Position numbers and translations under genes: made by a program
DNA from: Anaerolineae bacterium
Lineage (GTDB): Bacteria; Chloroflexota; Anaerolineae; Promineifilales; Promineifilaceae
Reading direction: 5' to 3'
Length of the DNA: 64,000 bases
Assembly: GCA_030425205.1 (NCBI GenBank)
Contig: JAUIAP010000002.1
Location: 62,001-126,000 of the forward strand
Notes under the pieces: generated by a model
What the model was told of the DNA's origin: nothing
Database searches by the model: none
Seen by the model: only the letters and a program-made list of their open reading frames with translations
Part shown: piece after piece, positions 50,737-60,323 of the stretch
Layout of the letters: each line of letters starts with the position of its first letter
Position numbering within the stretch: the first letter of the stretch is position 1

Positions 50737-50934
50737 TCACGCCGTCTTCGCGCCGAGTGCTGCCACGCCGCGCATCGCGGAAATGATCCCGAGCGATGTT
50801 TGGAGCAAGTCAGATGAGCTGACATGTAGTTGGCCGTCGTTTTGATCGGCATTGCGTTGTAAGAGCATCGCGGTTGCCAGTCCAACGACGGCTCCCACCA
50901 GTACACCAGTTGTGTAAAGTTTTCCCTTGTTCAT
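50737..50934 (-). CDS. small membrane-anchored protein (YtxH-like)
   Basis: A 65-residue protein with one glycine-rich membrane helix (TTGVLVGAVVGLATAMLLQ) near the N-terminus and a short soluble tail. The start MNKGKL at 50934 has GAGGA eight bases upstream; a longer frame to 51111 is not supported. Function unknown. Confidence 0.65.
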   Translation of the reverse strand: MNKGKLYTTGVLVGAVVGLATAMLLQRNADQNDGQLHVSSSDLLQTSLGIISAMRGVAALGAKTA

Positions 50935-50968
50935 AGCTGTATCCTCAATTGAAATTAGTGGTTTGATT

Positions 50969-51529
50969 TTAATCTCGATTGCGTGCGAGTTTTTCATTGA
51001 TCCATTTGGCGATTTGTGCCGCCTGATAGTAAAGTTTGTCGAGCAATGCGTCAAATTTGGAACGATATTTGACGGTGTTATTAACGATGCGGGTTTGCTC
51101 AGCAGTGGCACGCGTATCGGCCGAATTTAATCGCCCATCGACATTCCGCATGAGACTCTGCAAACGCTCTCGCACCAATGAGCCGTTTTGTCGTCTCCAG
51201 TAAAGGAAAAAGATACCACCGCCTGCCATTGCCACACCAATCAGTGCCATTGGCACAAGGCAGAGCATCGTAATAAAGACATCCGCGATTCCAGATGCTT
51301 GGGCGCGATCGGCCGATGCTGGTTCACCAGTCAATGCGAACCACGTCAGCACTCCCAACAATCCAACAGCAAGAACGACCCCTACGATCAGCGGCACATA
51401 AAGCACCAGCCAATTGAAGCGACGCAGCTCTTTACTGCGTTTTGTCTGCTCCTGTAGCGCAATTGTGGCCGTCGAAATAGGCTCTAACGCTTGCTCAGAT
51501 GTCGTGGTTGCAGATAGTTGTTGTTTCAT
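50969..51529 (-). CDS. membrane protein of unknown function
   Basis: A 186-residue protein with two membrane helices (WLVLYVPLIVGVVLAVGLLGVLTWFAL and DVFITMLCLVPMALIGVAMAGGGIFFLYW) and a helical C-terminal half with possible coiled coil (LQSLMRNVDGRLNSADTRAT). TAAAAT lies eight bases before the ATG. It is followed by the small YtxH-like gene at 34 bases, which suggests a joint envelope role. Confidence 0.7.
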   Translation of the reverse strand: MKQQLSATTTSEQALEPISTATIALQEQTKRSKELRRFNWLVLYVPLIVGVVLAVGLLGVLTWFALTGEPASADRAQASGIADVFITMLCLVPMALIGVAMAGGGIFFLYWRRQNGSLVRERLQSLMRNVDGRLNSADTRATAEQTRIVNNTVKYRSKFDALLDKLYYQAAQIAKWINEKLARNRD

Positions 51530-51537
51530 CGCGTCTC

Positions 51538-51543
51538 ATTTTA
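51538..51543 (-). promoter_or_regulatory. putative leaderless -10 box of the membrane protein gene
   Basis: TAAAAT lies eight bases before the ATG at 51529 on the minus strand. Confidence 0.4.
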
Positions 51544-51549
51544 GCACAC

Positions 51550-51870
51550 TCATGGAGCAACACAGCGTCCCCAACGAGCATCTCGTTCTACACCGTCGCT
51601 GCAAGAACAACTACGGCTGTTTTCCCCTTCTCCATCCCACAATACATAACGTACCGTCGTCAACGTGCAAGTCGCCTCGCTATTAACCTCGCGTGTCGTC
51701 TGAAATCCAATTCCAGCCTCTTGGCGTTCTTGCACCATAAAGATCGTTGTATTACCTGCCTGCAACTGTCCTCTTGTCGCCAGTCGAATAGCAAAAACAG
51801 GAAATAGCATAATGGCGAGCCATACAAGCGTAATGATCAGGTAAAGTAGTCGTTTTGCCCACTTATTCAT
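51550..51870 (-). CDS. single-pass membrane protein with Cys-rich tail
   Basis: A 106-residue protein with one N-terminal helix (LLYLIITLVWLAIMLFPVFAI) and an outward-facing domain ending in a cysteine cluster (SRSCSCSDGVERDARWGRCV). The start MNKWAKR at 51870 is fixed by TACAAT seven bases upstream; a TTG at 51876 would add two residues. Function unknown. Confidence 0.6.
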   Translation of the reverse strand: MNKWAKRLLYLIITLVWLAIMLFPVFAIRLATRGQLQAGNTTIFMVQERQEAGIGFQTTREVNSEATCTLTTVRYVLWDGEGENSRSCSCSDGVERDARWGRCVAP

Positions 51871-52317
51871 ATCCAAAATTGTAACGCACGGCGCAGCGCA
51901 ATGAATGGAAACACACCGACTCTACCATATTTCAATTGTAATTTGATTGGGGGTAGCACCGCAACTTGATGGTGGGAGAAAAACTCGGGTGCGAGGGCCT
52001 AATGGGGTAATCACCCCATAGAGGTGGTGAGCAAGTATGATGGGTTGAACCAAGCGAAAAACATAGACAGCGCAATCGCAGTTTGAAATTGTAAAATGGG
52101 CGGTAGGACGACTGTAAATATAAAAATAAAGCAAAATGACGACCTAGTCGGTCGCCATTCCCATTCATCCCCTCAAGACATGTGACAAGTTACCTGAAAA
52201 AGCCAATACTCTATTCCCTATAAGACTCTTCCATTTCCCTAACGATTATTATTCTAGCAATGCTGGGGGAAAACCGCACATAATATGGGGTGATTCCCCC
52301 ATTGCAATCGCCCGATA
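51871..52317. other. gene-free spacer with two ATGGGG-type hairpins
   Basis: TACAAT at 51878-51883 is the likely -10 box of the preceding minus-strand gene. Hairpin ATGGGGT-AATC-ACCCCAT lies at 52002-52019 and a related ATGGGG-TGATTC-CCCCAT at 52285-52302. Short frames exist but lack recognisable features or ribosome sites. Confidence 0.45.
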
Positions 52318-53556
52318 TTATTCTTCTCTTATGTTTTCTAGTGTTTGAATTAGGCGGGTAATTTCGGCCGATGTGTTGTAGTGGACAAATCCAATTCGCA
52401 CCAATCCTCCGCTCTCCAGGAGGTCAAGCCGTCGCATTACTTCAACTGCATAGTAATGACCTGCATAGACGAAGATGCCCTCTGCACCGAGACGGGCGGC
52501 TAACTCAGATGGGGATATCCCCTCAAGACTGATGGCGAAGGTAGGGGTACGCTCATCTAGACGTTCGACGTCGGTAATGCCATAGACTTTTAACCCTACA
52601 ACGGTCGTTGACTCGCGCAAAAACTGCTCGCTTAATTCCATTTCGTACCGCTTGATCTTATCCATTGCAGCGACAAGCTGTGCGCGGCGCGTTTCCCCTT
52701 CACCTAAAGATGCCAAATAGTTGACGGCCGCCGTTACCCCCGCCAAACTCTCAAAGCTTTGAGTTCCCGTCTCCCACTTTCCCGGTGGCAGCGCTGGCGC
52801 AGGGCGCACTTTGAATGCGTCGAGTTCGTCTAACAATTCATATTTGCCGTAAAGTACGCCCGTGTGTGGTCCAAAAAATTTATAGACAGAACAAGCAAGA
52901 AAGTCACAATCACTCTCTTGTACGTCGATTTGTCCATGCGGCGCGTAGTGAACTGCATCAATAAACACTTTGACCCCTGCTGCGTGCGCGATTCTAACCG
53001 CTTGGTTCACATCGCTGATGCTGCCTACGGCGTTGGAGGCATAGGTGATGGCAAGGAGACGGGTGCGCTCGTTGAGTAGCTCGGCAAGAGATTCTAACTT
53101 GAGTGTGCAGTCATGCGGATGGAAGTCAAGCCAGCGCACCGTCACGCCACGCTCCTCGGCTGCTAGTAACCATGGCGATACATTGGCATCATGGTCGATC
53201 CGTGTCAATATGATCTCGTCCCCAGCCTGCCAAGTTTTGGACAGGGCGCGACTTAAACTAAATGTCAAACTGGTCATGTTTTGACCAAAAGCAATCTCGT
53301 CAGCGCGCTTTGCGTTTAGCAGATCGCGCATCGCCTCACGTGCAGCTTGGGCGGTGGCAATTGTTTCTGCTCCTGCGGCAAAAAATGGGGCGAGATTTGC
53401 GCCACCGCGGCGCATAAATTCGGTCATCGCATCGATGACTGAATTGGAAACTTGTGTCCCTCCGGGACCATCAAAGTAGATAGCGGGTTGTCCGTTGACT
53501 GTGCGCGTGAGCGCGGGGAATTGTGTGCGGATGTTAGATATGTTTAATGTCGTCAT
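52318..53556 (-). CDS. cysteine desulfurase-like PLP enzyme (SufS/NifS-like)
   Basis: A 412-residue class V aminotransferase-fold enzyme. It has IYFDGPGGTQVSNSVIDAM at the N-terminus, DAVHYAPHGQIDV holding the cofactor Asp and the PLP lysine in SVYKFFGPHTGVLYG. It fits the cysteine desulfurase-like protein family (TIGR01976 type). No Suf or Isc scaffold genes are near, so its role in Fe-S assembly is uncertain. The ATG at 53556 (MTTLNIS) is used; a longer frame to 53598 is unlikely. It is unlike the other class V enzyme at 28817-30040. Confidence 0.9.
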   Translation of the reverse strand: MTTLNISNIRTQFPALTRTVNGQPAIYFDGPGGTQVSNSVIDAMTEFMRRGGANLAPFFAAGAETIATAQAAREAMRDLLNAKRADEIAFGQNMTSLTFSLSRALSKTWQAGDEIILTRIDHDANVSPWLLAAEERGVTVRWLDFHPHDCTLKLESLAELLNERTRLLAITYASNAVGSISDVNQAVRIAHAAGVKVFIDAVHYAPHGQIDVQESDCDFLACSVYKFFGPHTGVLYGKYELLDELDAFKVRPAPALPPGKWETGTQSFESLAGVTAAVNYLASLGEGETRRAQLVAAMDKIKRYEMELSEQFLRESTTVVGLKVYGITDVERLDERTPTFAISLEGISPSELAARLGAEGIFVYAGHYYAVEVMRRLDLLESGGLVRIGFVHYNTSAEITRLIQTLENIREE

Positions 53557-53636
53557 GCGGCTATTTGACCATAGCCGCCCCTCACTTGCCAATGGCAATT
53601 TATCGACATGGGAAAAGCAGAGCGTTTGTAAACTGG

Positions 53637-54146
53637 TTAGCCATCCCCTGTTGTAAAGCTAAAAATGTATGGTTCATAGCAGTTTGCCCTAACCTCGATC
53701 GTGATTACAGAATTGTCTGAAAAGCTATCCCTTGTACGAATGGTGGCAATTTCGGCAAATGTTACGGCGTGTAGTTGGGAAAGAATCGGATTAAAATCGG
53801 GCGCATCCTCTCTGGTTACGCCGTTGACCTCGACAAAGGCAAACAGCCTGCCTTCGCCCCCACCCGTGACATAACGCCAACTGGAATCGGCCGAATCTTG
53901 CGGCGTAATGCCAAAATAACGCACGTCGGCCATCTGGCTTGTGTCGATCTCGACCACGACGACTGAGTGTGGGTCAACGCCTGTTGCACCTGCGGCTGGA
54001 TATTGCGCTAAAATTGGCAGCTCTTGGCCACGAGTCGGCACACAGGATTGCATTTGATACTGCGCTTCGCCTATTAGGTCTGAAACGATCTCAACGCCAC
54101 ACCCGAGTAGTCCAAAAAGAAGCAGTAAAAATGGTAGATTTCGCAT
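53637..54146 (-). CDS. putative lipoprotein of unknown function
   Basis: A 169-residue protein with lipoprotein signal MRNLPFLLLLFGLLGC (lipobox LLGC). The mature part contains PAAGATGVDPHSVVVVEIDTSQM, similar to Ig-like beta domains of exported proteins (SbsA_Ig-like). Four further cysteines or none conserved can be judged. TATGAT stands six bases before the ATG. It is divergent from the transglutaminase-like gene. Confidence 0.65.
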   Translation of the reverse strand: MRNLPFLLLLFGLLGCGVEIVSDLIGEAQYQMQSCVPTRGQELPILAQYPAAGATGVDPHSVVVVEIDTSQMADVRYFGITPQDSADSSWRYVTGGGEGRLFAFVEVNGVTREDAPDFNPILSQLHAVTFAEIATIRTRDSFSDNSVITIEVRANCYEPYIFSFTTGDG

Positions 54147-54152
54147 GAGATG

Positions 54153-54158
54153 ATCATA
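54153..54158 (-). promoter_or_regulatory. putative leaderless -10 box of the lipoprotein gene
   Basis: TATGAT lies six bases before the ATG at 54146 on the minus strand. Confidence 0.5.
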
Positions 54159-54234
54159 CTAGATTTATGTCACAGTAATGTCACGGGCTGACAATATAGG
54201 CCTGATCGCTGCAACAATAGAACCTTAGCGTTCG

Positions 54235-54240
54235 TACTGT
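54235..54240 (+). promoter_or_regulatory. putative leaderless -10 box of the transglutaminase-like gene
   Basis: TACTGT (TANNNT) lies seven bases before the ATG at 54248. Confidence 0.35.
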
Positions 54241-54247
54241 CTTTATC

Positions 54248-55762
54248 ATGCCAGATATTCTTGTCTATCCAAATTGGTTGTACTTATTAATCGGCGTTGC
54301 CGTTGGTCTCGTCATCATTCGTTTTTGGCGTACCGTTGTCGGATTTATGCTTTTTCTCGCCGTCTGCGCGGGGCTCTATTTTCTCTTTCAGGATCGTATT
54401 CCAACTGAAGTTGACAGCTTTGTGCGCGCTGCGCTGGACGTAGAGAATCTGCCTGCACCCCCGCCAATCCCGACGTGGGAAGTGGCGGTACAGGTCGCGC
54501 CTGTTGATGAACTGCGCCCCACGCCAACGCGCATTGTGCCCACGAGCGGTGCATTGGCGACGGTCGCTCCAACTCCAGAAGCCGTTCCATTTACATTTAT
54601 TGACGAACATGCGTTGAACGCGCCCGATTCGGCCGAACAATCGCTCGACTCGCTTGCAGCCTATCTCAACAGCGGCGCACGTAGCGACACTGAACGCGCC
54701 CGTGCCATCTATCGTTGGATTACATCTGAGATCGACTACGATGCGGAAGCGTTTTTTGCTGGTGATTATGGATTACTGACGCCAGAGGAGGTGCTGGCCG
54801 AGCGCGAAGCGATCTGTTCTGGCTACTCACGGCTATTTGAGGCGTTGGCGGAACGGATGGGCTTAGAGACAGAAGAGGTAATCGGGTTTTCAAAGGGGTA
54901 TACGTCGGCGATTGGTGAATTGGATGATGTGAACCACGCATGGAATGCGGTGCAGGTTGACGGGGAGTGGCAACTGGTTGACGTGACGTGGGGATCAGGT
55001 TATTTGGATGAAGCGGGGCAATTCGTCGAATCATTTAACCCCCATTACTTCTTGACCCCACCTGAACAGTTTATCAATGATCACTATCCAGAAGAGGTGC
55101 AGTGGCAATTATTGGGTGAGACAATTTCGGCCGAAACATTTGCCAACTCTCCCGACCTCTCCCCTGCATTCTATCAATATGATCTCGCACTAGAAAGTCA
55201 CCACGCGGCGGTCCTCTCGGCTAGCGACCGCATCGTTGTCACTATCCACACGCCCCCGAATGTGATCATGTTGGCGACGCTTGCACAAGCTGATACACGC
55301 CTTGATCGTGACCTTACCTTTGTGCAGCGCATTGGTGATGTGACGGAAATTATTGCCTATTTTCCGGCGGCAGGCAGTTATGAATTACAGCTTTTTGCCA
55401 AAGAGCGCGGGGTAGAGGGGGAATTCCCCTATGTGGCTGGCTATCGGATTGAGGCTAGTGGTGGCTCGGCCGACTATCGCTTCCCACAACAGTATGCGAC
55501 ATTTGCCGAAACGGATGCCCAGCTCATTTATCCACAGGCTGGCATATTGCAGCGCAATACACCTTATACCTTTGAAATAAGCGTCCCGTCTGCGCTAGAT
55601 GTTGCGATTATCGATGGGGAAAATTGGACGTTCATGGAACGCAACGGCGACACGTTTACGGCAACAACCGCGCTTTCTAATCCCACCGTGCAAATTAGTG
55701 CGCAACTTGACCCTGATTCTCGCACTTACAGTGGCTTGATCGCCTATCAGACAACGCCCTAA
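54248..55762 (+). CDS. membrane-anchored transglutaminase-like protein
   Basis: A 504-residue protein with two close N-terminal membrane helices (residues 10-50), a Pro-rich linker, then a transglutaminase-like domain. The triad is visible: Cys in AICSGYSRLFEALAERMGL near 195, His in VNHAWNAVQV and Asp in LVDVTWGSGY. The C-terminal 220 residues are beta-rich, like the kyphoscoliosis-type Ig region. It probably acts as a peptidase or crosslinking enzyme outside the membrane. Its stop overlaps the convergent recG stop by four bases. Confidence 0.9.
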   Translation: MPDILVYPNWLYLLIGVAVGLVIIRFWRTVVGFMLFLAVCAGLYFLFQDRIPTEVDSFVRAALDVENLPAPPPIPTWEVAVQVAPVDELRPTPTRIVPTSGALATVAPTPEAVPFTFIDEHALNAPDSAEQSLDSLAAYLNSGARSDTERARAIYRWITSEIDYDAEAFFAGDYGLLTPEEVLAEREAICSGYSRLFEALAERMGLETEEVIGFSKGYTSAIGELDDVNHAWNAVQVDGEWQLVDVTWGSGYLDEAGQFVESFNPHYFLTPPEQFINDHYPEEVQWQLLGETISAETFANSPDLSPAFYQYDLALESHHAAVLSASDRIVVTIHTPPNVIMLATLAQADTRLDRDLTFVQRIGDVTEIIAYFPAAGSYELQLFAKERGVEGEFPYVAGYRIEASGGSADYRFPQQYATFAETDAQLIYPQAGILQRNTPYTFEISVPSALDVAIIDGENWTFMERNGDTFTATTALSNPTVQISAQLDPDSRTYSGLIAYQTTP

Positions 55763-58290
55763 CTGATATCCCCCGCATTGCGCCAAAATTGCTGCACACG
55801 TAGACGCAATGGCGTAAGTTCTTGCGCCTCTAGTTCACTACCTTTTTCAACCAATGCAATGGCCTCATCGCGGGCAGTTTGCAACAGTTCTTGGTCAAAT
55901 AACAGTGCCATCTGTAGCTCTGGAATGCCCGATTGTCTTCGGCCGAAAAATTCACCCGGTCCGCGCAGCTCTAAATCCTTCTCGGCGAGTACAAACCCGT
56001 CGTTGCTGTCTTCAAGTGCTGTCAAACGCTCGATTGCATCTGAACTCGTGCTATCACTGATCAAGATGCAGTATGATTTGTGCGCCCCGCGACCAACGCG
56101 CCCGCGCAACTGATGCAACTGTGCCAGCCCGAAGCGATTTGCCCCCTCAATCACCATGACCGTCGCATTGGGAACGTCAACCCCCACCTCAACAACAGTT
56201 GTGCTGATCAGGACATCCGTCTCGTGCGCATAGAATTGGCGCATGGCGGCCTCTTTTTCGGCCGAATTCATCCGCCCATGCAGCAACCCCAAGCGTAAAT
56301 TTGGAAAGACCTCCTGCTGTAATCGGTCATGCTCCGCAGTTGCCGCCTTCACGTCATCCAGCTTTTCTGACTCTTCCACGAGCGGGAAAATCATGTATGC
56401 CTGCCGCCCTTCGGCAACTTGACTGCGAATGAATCCATAGGCGCGTTCCCGTTCTGCCTGCTTGAGCCAGCGGGTCAAAATTTCCTGTCGTCCCGGCGGC
56501 ATCTCATCCAGCACCGACAAATCTAAATCCCCGTAAACTGACAAGGCTAGCGAACGCGGAATGGGTGTTGCCGTCATCACGAGCAAATGTGGATGAAATT
56601 CACCCTTGCCCTTGTCGCGCAACATGCCTCGCTGATCAACGCCAAAACGATGTTGTTCGTCAATGACGACGAGTCCTAAGTTTTGATAGTCGATCCCATC
56701 CTGAATAAGCGCGGTGGTCCCGATAAACAGATCGGCTTGTCCCTGCGCCGCCTCCATGTAAACGCGCTCCTTCTCTTTTGCCGCAACGCCTCCCGTTAAC
56801 AGCCGCACGCGAATTCCCAATGGTTCCAAAAGGGTCGAGAGACCATTAAAATGTTGCTCAGCCAAAATTTCGGTGGGAGCCATTAATGCAGCCTGTACGC
56901 GCTCATTCTGCCCATTCGCCTTTACCGCTGTCACGATAGCGGCCGCCGCCACAATCGTTTTGCCCGCACCGACATCCCCTTGCAGGAGGCGGTTCATGGG
57001 CGTGGGGTTGGCTAAATCGGCCGAAATTTCACCAATTACCCGTTTCTGCGCACCCGTTGGATCAAAAGGCAATGAGTTATAAAAACGAATCCGTTCCCCC
57101 TCATGGGCAACAAGCGGTCGAGCGGGCTGTTTTTGCCACTCCCGCCGTTGATGCAACATGCCCAACTGCAACAGAAACGCCTCATCAAACGCAAGCCGTT
57201 CCTGCGCTTTGCGCAGCATCTCTGCATTGCGCGGGAAATGGACATGGCGCAGCGCATCCCGAATTGAAAACAGTTTGTGCTTGTTGCGAATCGACTGTGG
57301 TAGCGGATCAGGGACACGCCCAGACCACGTCGCCACCGCATCATACATGATCGTTCGCATCCTATTTGCGCCTAACCCTTTGGTTAGCGGATAGATCGGC
57401 ACGATACGGTTTGTTTTGAGTTGCTCTTCGCTGACAGGTTCCCATTCGGGACTGTTGAACACGGGGCGCCCAAGATACTGTTCGACCTTGCCACTCACGG
57501 CAATCTGCATCCCCCCTTTCAGCTTACCAGCCAGCCAGCGTTGTCCGAAAAAATTGAGCTGGATTTTCCCCGTTCCATCCCCAAGAACGGCGTTGACAAC
57601 ATATTGGTTTGTGCGCGTCTTGCGCACGCGCACCTGCCAAACGGTCCCCACAACCGTAATGGTTTCTCCATATTCAAGCTTGCTGATCGGCTTCATCTGC
57701 GAATAGTCATCGTAACGACGTGGGTGCAGGTAAAGTAAATCTTGAACCGTTTCCCCTCCAACCTTTGCGAGCAGTTCAGCCATCTTCGCCCCGACCCCTT
57801 TCAAGACGGTGACCGGCTGTGCCAACCCAACTGGGTCTACCGCTTCAGCTGGCTCCGGCTTTTCAATTTGGGAGGGTTCCTCAGAAGGCGTGTGCTGACT
57901 GCGTTGCGGCTCTACGACAGGCTGCTGGGTTGTTGTAGCTTTTCTTTGTGGAGGTGTTGCTGTTGCTGTTGGGGGTGGAGGGGGGACATCGGCCGATTCT
58001 TTCGACGCCTGCAATTGACTAACACGCGCCTCGCGGCTACGCAACTTCCCTAGCAAGTTGCTGACGGTATCGCGTCGCGCCGCATCGCCGGGCAAACGGT
58101 GGTAGTTTGCCAACGTCTCTGCAACCATATCGACAAAAAAGATATCGGCTTCATCCACAGCATCTGCGCGGGCTTGCCCGATCCAGTAGGCGGCAAACTG
58201 CCGAATGCCACCGACGACGGCTTTATTTTTGTACCCTTGCTGTTTCTCTAACTCTAATACGCGCTGTAAACGCTCAAATGGTTCTGTCAT
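55759..58290 (-). CDS. recG: ATP-dependent DNA helicase RecG
   Basis: An 843-residue helicase that remodels stalled forks and Holliday junctions. The wedge domain with LKGVGAKMAELLAKVGGETVQDLLYLHPRRYDDYS starts near residue 160. Helicase motifs are LLQGDVGAGKTIVA, IGTTALIQ, VVIDEQHRFGVDQR, VMTATPIPRSLAL and the C-terminal QLRGRVGRG. The first 150 residues are an extension absent from E. coli RecG (about 690 residues), with a helical part and a Pro/Thr-rich linker rich in PPPPT; similar extensions occur in other Chloroflexota-like lineages. TAGCTT lies eight bases upstream. Confidence 0.96.
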   Translation of the reverse strand: MTEPFERLQRVLELEKQQGYKNKAVVGGIRQFAAYWIGQARADAVDEADIFFVDMVAETLANYHRLPGDAARRDTVSNLLGKLRSREARVSQLQASKESADVPPPPPTATATPPQRKATTTQQPVVEPQRSQHTPSEEPSQIEKPEPAEAVDPVGLAQPVTVLKGVGAKMAELLAKVGGETVQDLLYLHPRRYDDYSQMKPISKLEYGETITVVGTVWQVRVRKTRTNQYVVNAVLGDGTGKIQLNFFGQRWLAGKLKGGMQIAVSGKVEQYLGRPVFNSPEWEPVSEEQLKTNRIVPIYPLTKGLGANRMRTIMYDAVATWSGRVPDPLPQSIRNKHKLFSIRDALRHVHFPRNAEMLRKAQERLAFDEAFLLQLGMLHQRREWQKQPARPLVAHEGERIRFYNSLPFDPTGAQKRVIGEISADLANPTPMNRLLQGDVGAGKTIVAAAAIVTAVKANGQNERVQAALMAPTEILAEQHFNGLSTLLEPLGIRVRLLTGGVAAKEKERVYMEAAQGQADLFIGTTALIQDGIDYQNLGLVVIDEQHRFGVDQRGMLRDKGKGEFHPHLLVMTATPIPRSLALSVYGDLDLSVLDEMPPGRQEILTRWLKQAERERAYGFIRSQVAEGRQAYMIFPLVEESEKLDDVKAATAEHDRLQQEVFPNLRLGLLHGRMNSAEKEAAMRQFYAHETDVLISTTVVEVGVDVPNATVMVIEGANRFGLAQLHQLRGRVGRGAHKSYCILISDSTSSDAIERLTALEDSNDGFVLAEKDLELRGPGEFFGRRQSGIPELQMALLFDQELLQTARDEAIALVEKGSELEAQELTPLRLRVQQFWRNAGDIS

Positions 58291-58298
58291 AAATCGGC

Positions 58299-58304
58299 AA
58301 GCTA
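58299..58304 (-). promoter_or_regulatory. putative leaderless -10 box of recG
   Basis: TAGCTT (TANNNT) lies eight bases before the ATG at 58290 on the minus strand. Confidence 0.35.
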
Positions 58305-58485
58305 AATATGAAGCTTAAATCATGTGCGACATGATAAGTTCCAAACGTGATCGAAAATATGTGCGGATTTTACCGACAAATGTAGAAAACAGAAAATGAC
58401 TCTGTTGACACGCTCAAACTGTGGACAGTAATGATGAAGTAGACTCCTTTGGGGAACTTTAGAGCGACCAGCGGCAATATAATAC

Positions 58486-58513
58486 AAAAAGGTGCGGGTC
58501 ACCCCACACCTTT
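58486..58513 (-). terminator. intrinsic terminator of the fasciclin gene
   Basis: On the minus strand AAAGGTG(TG)GGG pairs with CCC(G)CACCTTT around a TGA loop and is followed by five T, 47 bases after the stop of the fasciclin gene. Nothing else is seen in the spacer 58291-58560. Confidence 0.75.
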
Positions 58514-58560
58514 GCCAAATTTTGTCGTTGTGCTCGTAATGCTAAATTACGAGTGCAATG

Positions 58561-60183
58561 CTATTTATTCCACAGGTTCGCCGATTGGTCGTTGATTGCG
58601 ACCCAATAACGTGCATTTGGTTCGAGCGAGCCGTATGCCCAGAATTCCCAACCGTCAGTATTAAACGTCCCCATGCTACCCGTGTGGAAGTCTGCCATGC
58701 GATAGGCCGAGCCAAAGTTCTGTTGACAGAATGCATTCGCTTTTTCACGTGTATTGATGTCGTTTCCAGAGATAGCGGGTGTTCCGCGCACTACGCCACC
58801 AGACCAGCCGATGCTAAAGTTAACACCATTGCTGCCGTAAGGCGGCGAGTAACCGTCAACCTTGATACAGAGCAAGCGATGACTTTGTGAGCATTCACGG
58901 TCGCCAACAAATGGGTTTGTACTTTGGTCGGCTCCAACTTGCACAAGCCCGTTGAATTGACGGTGAACAACCCATGTCATCCCCTTACAAGTTGCGCGTC
59001 CAATCGCAAGTCCCTGTTGCGCCGACATCCGCAACGGGCCATCGCCGATAAATGCAGGTGCGTCACCAACGTGTTCAATCGGCGTGCCACCCATGTTGGG
59101 CGGTGTTCCTCTTGGATTGACGCTGTTCCATGGATTAGCAGCCTGGTCGCTGATCGTTACCCAAAAGCGTTGACCTGTTGGCAAATTACCAAACGCCCAA
59201 ATGTCGTGTCCGCTGAGCGCGCCAATTGCGAGACCTAGGTTACCATCGTGATATTCGGCAACTTCCCAGCCTTCACCATAGGCTTGCGAGCAGAGCAAAT
59301 CGGCCGATCCCATGCCCTTCAACTGATACCCTTGAACCGCTGCCGTAACCTTGACCGCACCATATGCCCAGCCTTGATAGTAACTGCTCGATGGTGGTTG
59401 CGTATAGTCACGCTTAATGCAAAGTAGGGGCAATCTTTCGCCACAATCGGTGTCGCCGCGATATGGATTGGTCTGACGATCAGAACCGACATTTGTCACA
59501 TCGCCACTTTGCCCTAACAAAGTCCATGTGACACCTTTGCAACTGCTGCTGTCAGCTTGAATCCCTGACCAATAGGGCATTAGACCACCACTTACAAATG
59601 CAGGGTTCTCTGTTGCACTTGTAAGGCTCGGATTGCCGCCGTTATTGCCAAGCAGTGTATTTTCTGGTTCTGCCGTTTCTGTGTCGCCATCACCAACCTC
59701 TGTTGGTGCATTTTCCCACGACAAGACGTGGTTGACGATGTGAATGGTTCCGTTGCTCGTCTGAATATCGGCCGAAAGTACCCGCGCCGTCTCATTAATC
59801 ATCAAGCCCGACCAGTCATCAAACTTCATATTTTGTCCAAGCGCCGTCGCCATGCCCGTTTTTACCTTGAGCGCGTCAACTGTAAAATCTCCCGGTACGG
59901 TATGGTACAGGACAGACTGACGTGCTGCGTTCGGATTTGCGCCACCCGCCGCTGCAAACGCTTGGTTGCTCGGTACAAACAATGTATAGGGGCCGCCCGC
60001 CTTAAACATGGCGGTTAATTCGGCCGATTGGACAATTGCGTTCATCTGCGACAAACGACTGTCCGTTGCCAACACATCCGCAATGCTATTGCTGCCTTGA
60101 CCATATGCGACGCTCTGTACTGCAAACAATAAGACAAACGCAAGGTACAGCGCGAATCGGCGTGATGTCATTCTTTCAATCAT
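58561..60183 (-). CDS. secreted fasciclin-domain protein with two Cys-rich modules
   Basis: A 540-residue exported protein. A signal peptide ends near VAYGQG, followed by a fasciclin (FAS1) domain at about 35-160 with GGPYTLFVPSNQAF and TSNGTIHIVNHVL. Two copies of a module of roughly 150 residues follow. Each begins CKGxTW, continues with TNPxxGDxxC and LLCIKxD, then C near the middle, a W-FWAYG/IWAFG motif and ends in AxNxWN. I do not recognise the module; it may be a lectin-like or surface-adhesion domain. The ATG at 60183 has GGAGAG upstream. A terminator follows. Confidence 0.85.
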   Translation of the reverse strand: MIERMTSRRFALYLAFVLLFAVQSVAYGQGSNSIADVLATDSRLSQMNAIVQSAELTAMFKAGGPYTLFVPSNQAFAAAGGANPNAARQSVLYHTVPGDFTVDALKVKTGMATALGQNMKFDDWSGLMINETARVLSADIQTSNGTIHIVNHVLSWENAPTEVGDGDTETAEPENTLLGNNGGNPSLTSATENPAFVSGGLMPYWSGIQADSSSCKGVTWTLLGQSGDVTNVGSDRQTNPYRGDTDCGERLPLLCIKRDYTQPPSSSYYQGWAYGAVKVTAAVQGYQLKGMGSADLLCSQAYGEGWEVAEYHDGNLGLAIGALSGHDIWAFGNLPTGQRFWVTISDQAANPWNSVNPRGTPPNMGGTPIEHVGDAPAFIGDGPLRMSAQQGLAIGRATCKGMTWVVHRQFNGLVQVGADQSTNPFVGDRECSQSHRLLCIKVDGYSPPYGSNGVNFSIGWSGGVVRGTPAISGNDINTREKANAFCQQNFGSAYRMADFHTGSMGTFNTDGWEFWAYGSLEPNARYWVAINDQSANLWNK

Positions 60184-60323
60184 AATTCTCTCCAACGATC
60201 ACACGTTGCTACTGCATGAATTTAATTTGTTGGGTCTGGGAATCGTATTCTGCTATTCTCCCAATCACCCGCAATCAGCTTGTGGCCAATTGCAATCTCT
60301 TTTCTAATTCTACCGTCGATTTT

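Noticed and set aside
51922..52168. Frames of 70 and 78 residues in the spacer
   Set aside because: They overlap each other in different frames, lack a ribosome site or -10 box, and show no recognisable motif.
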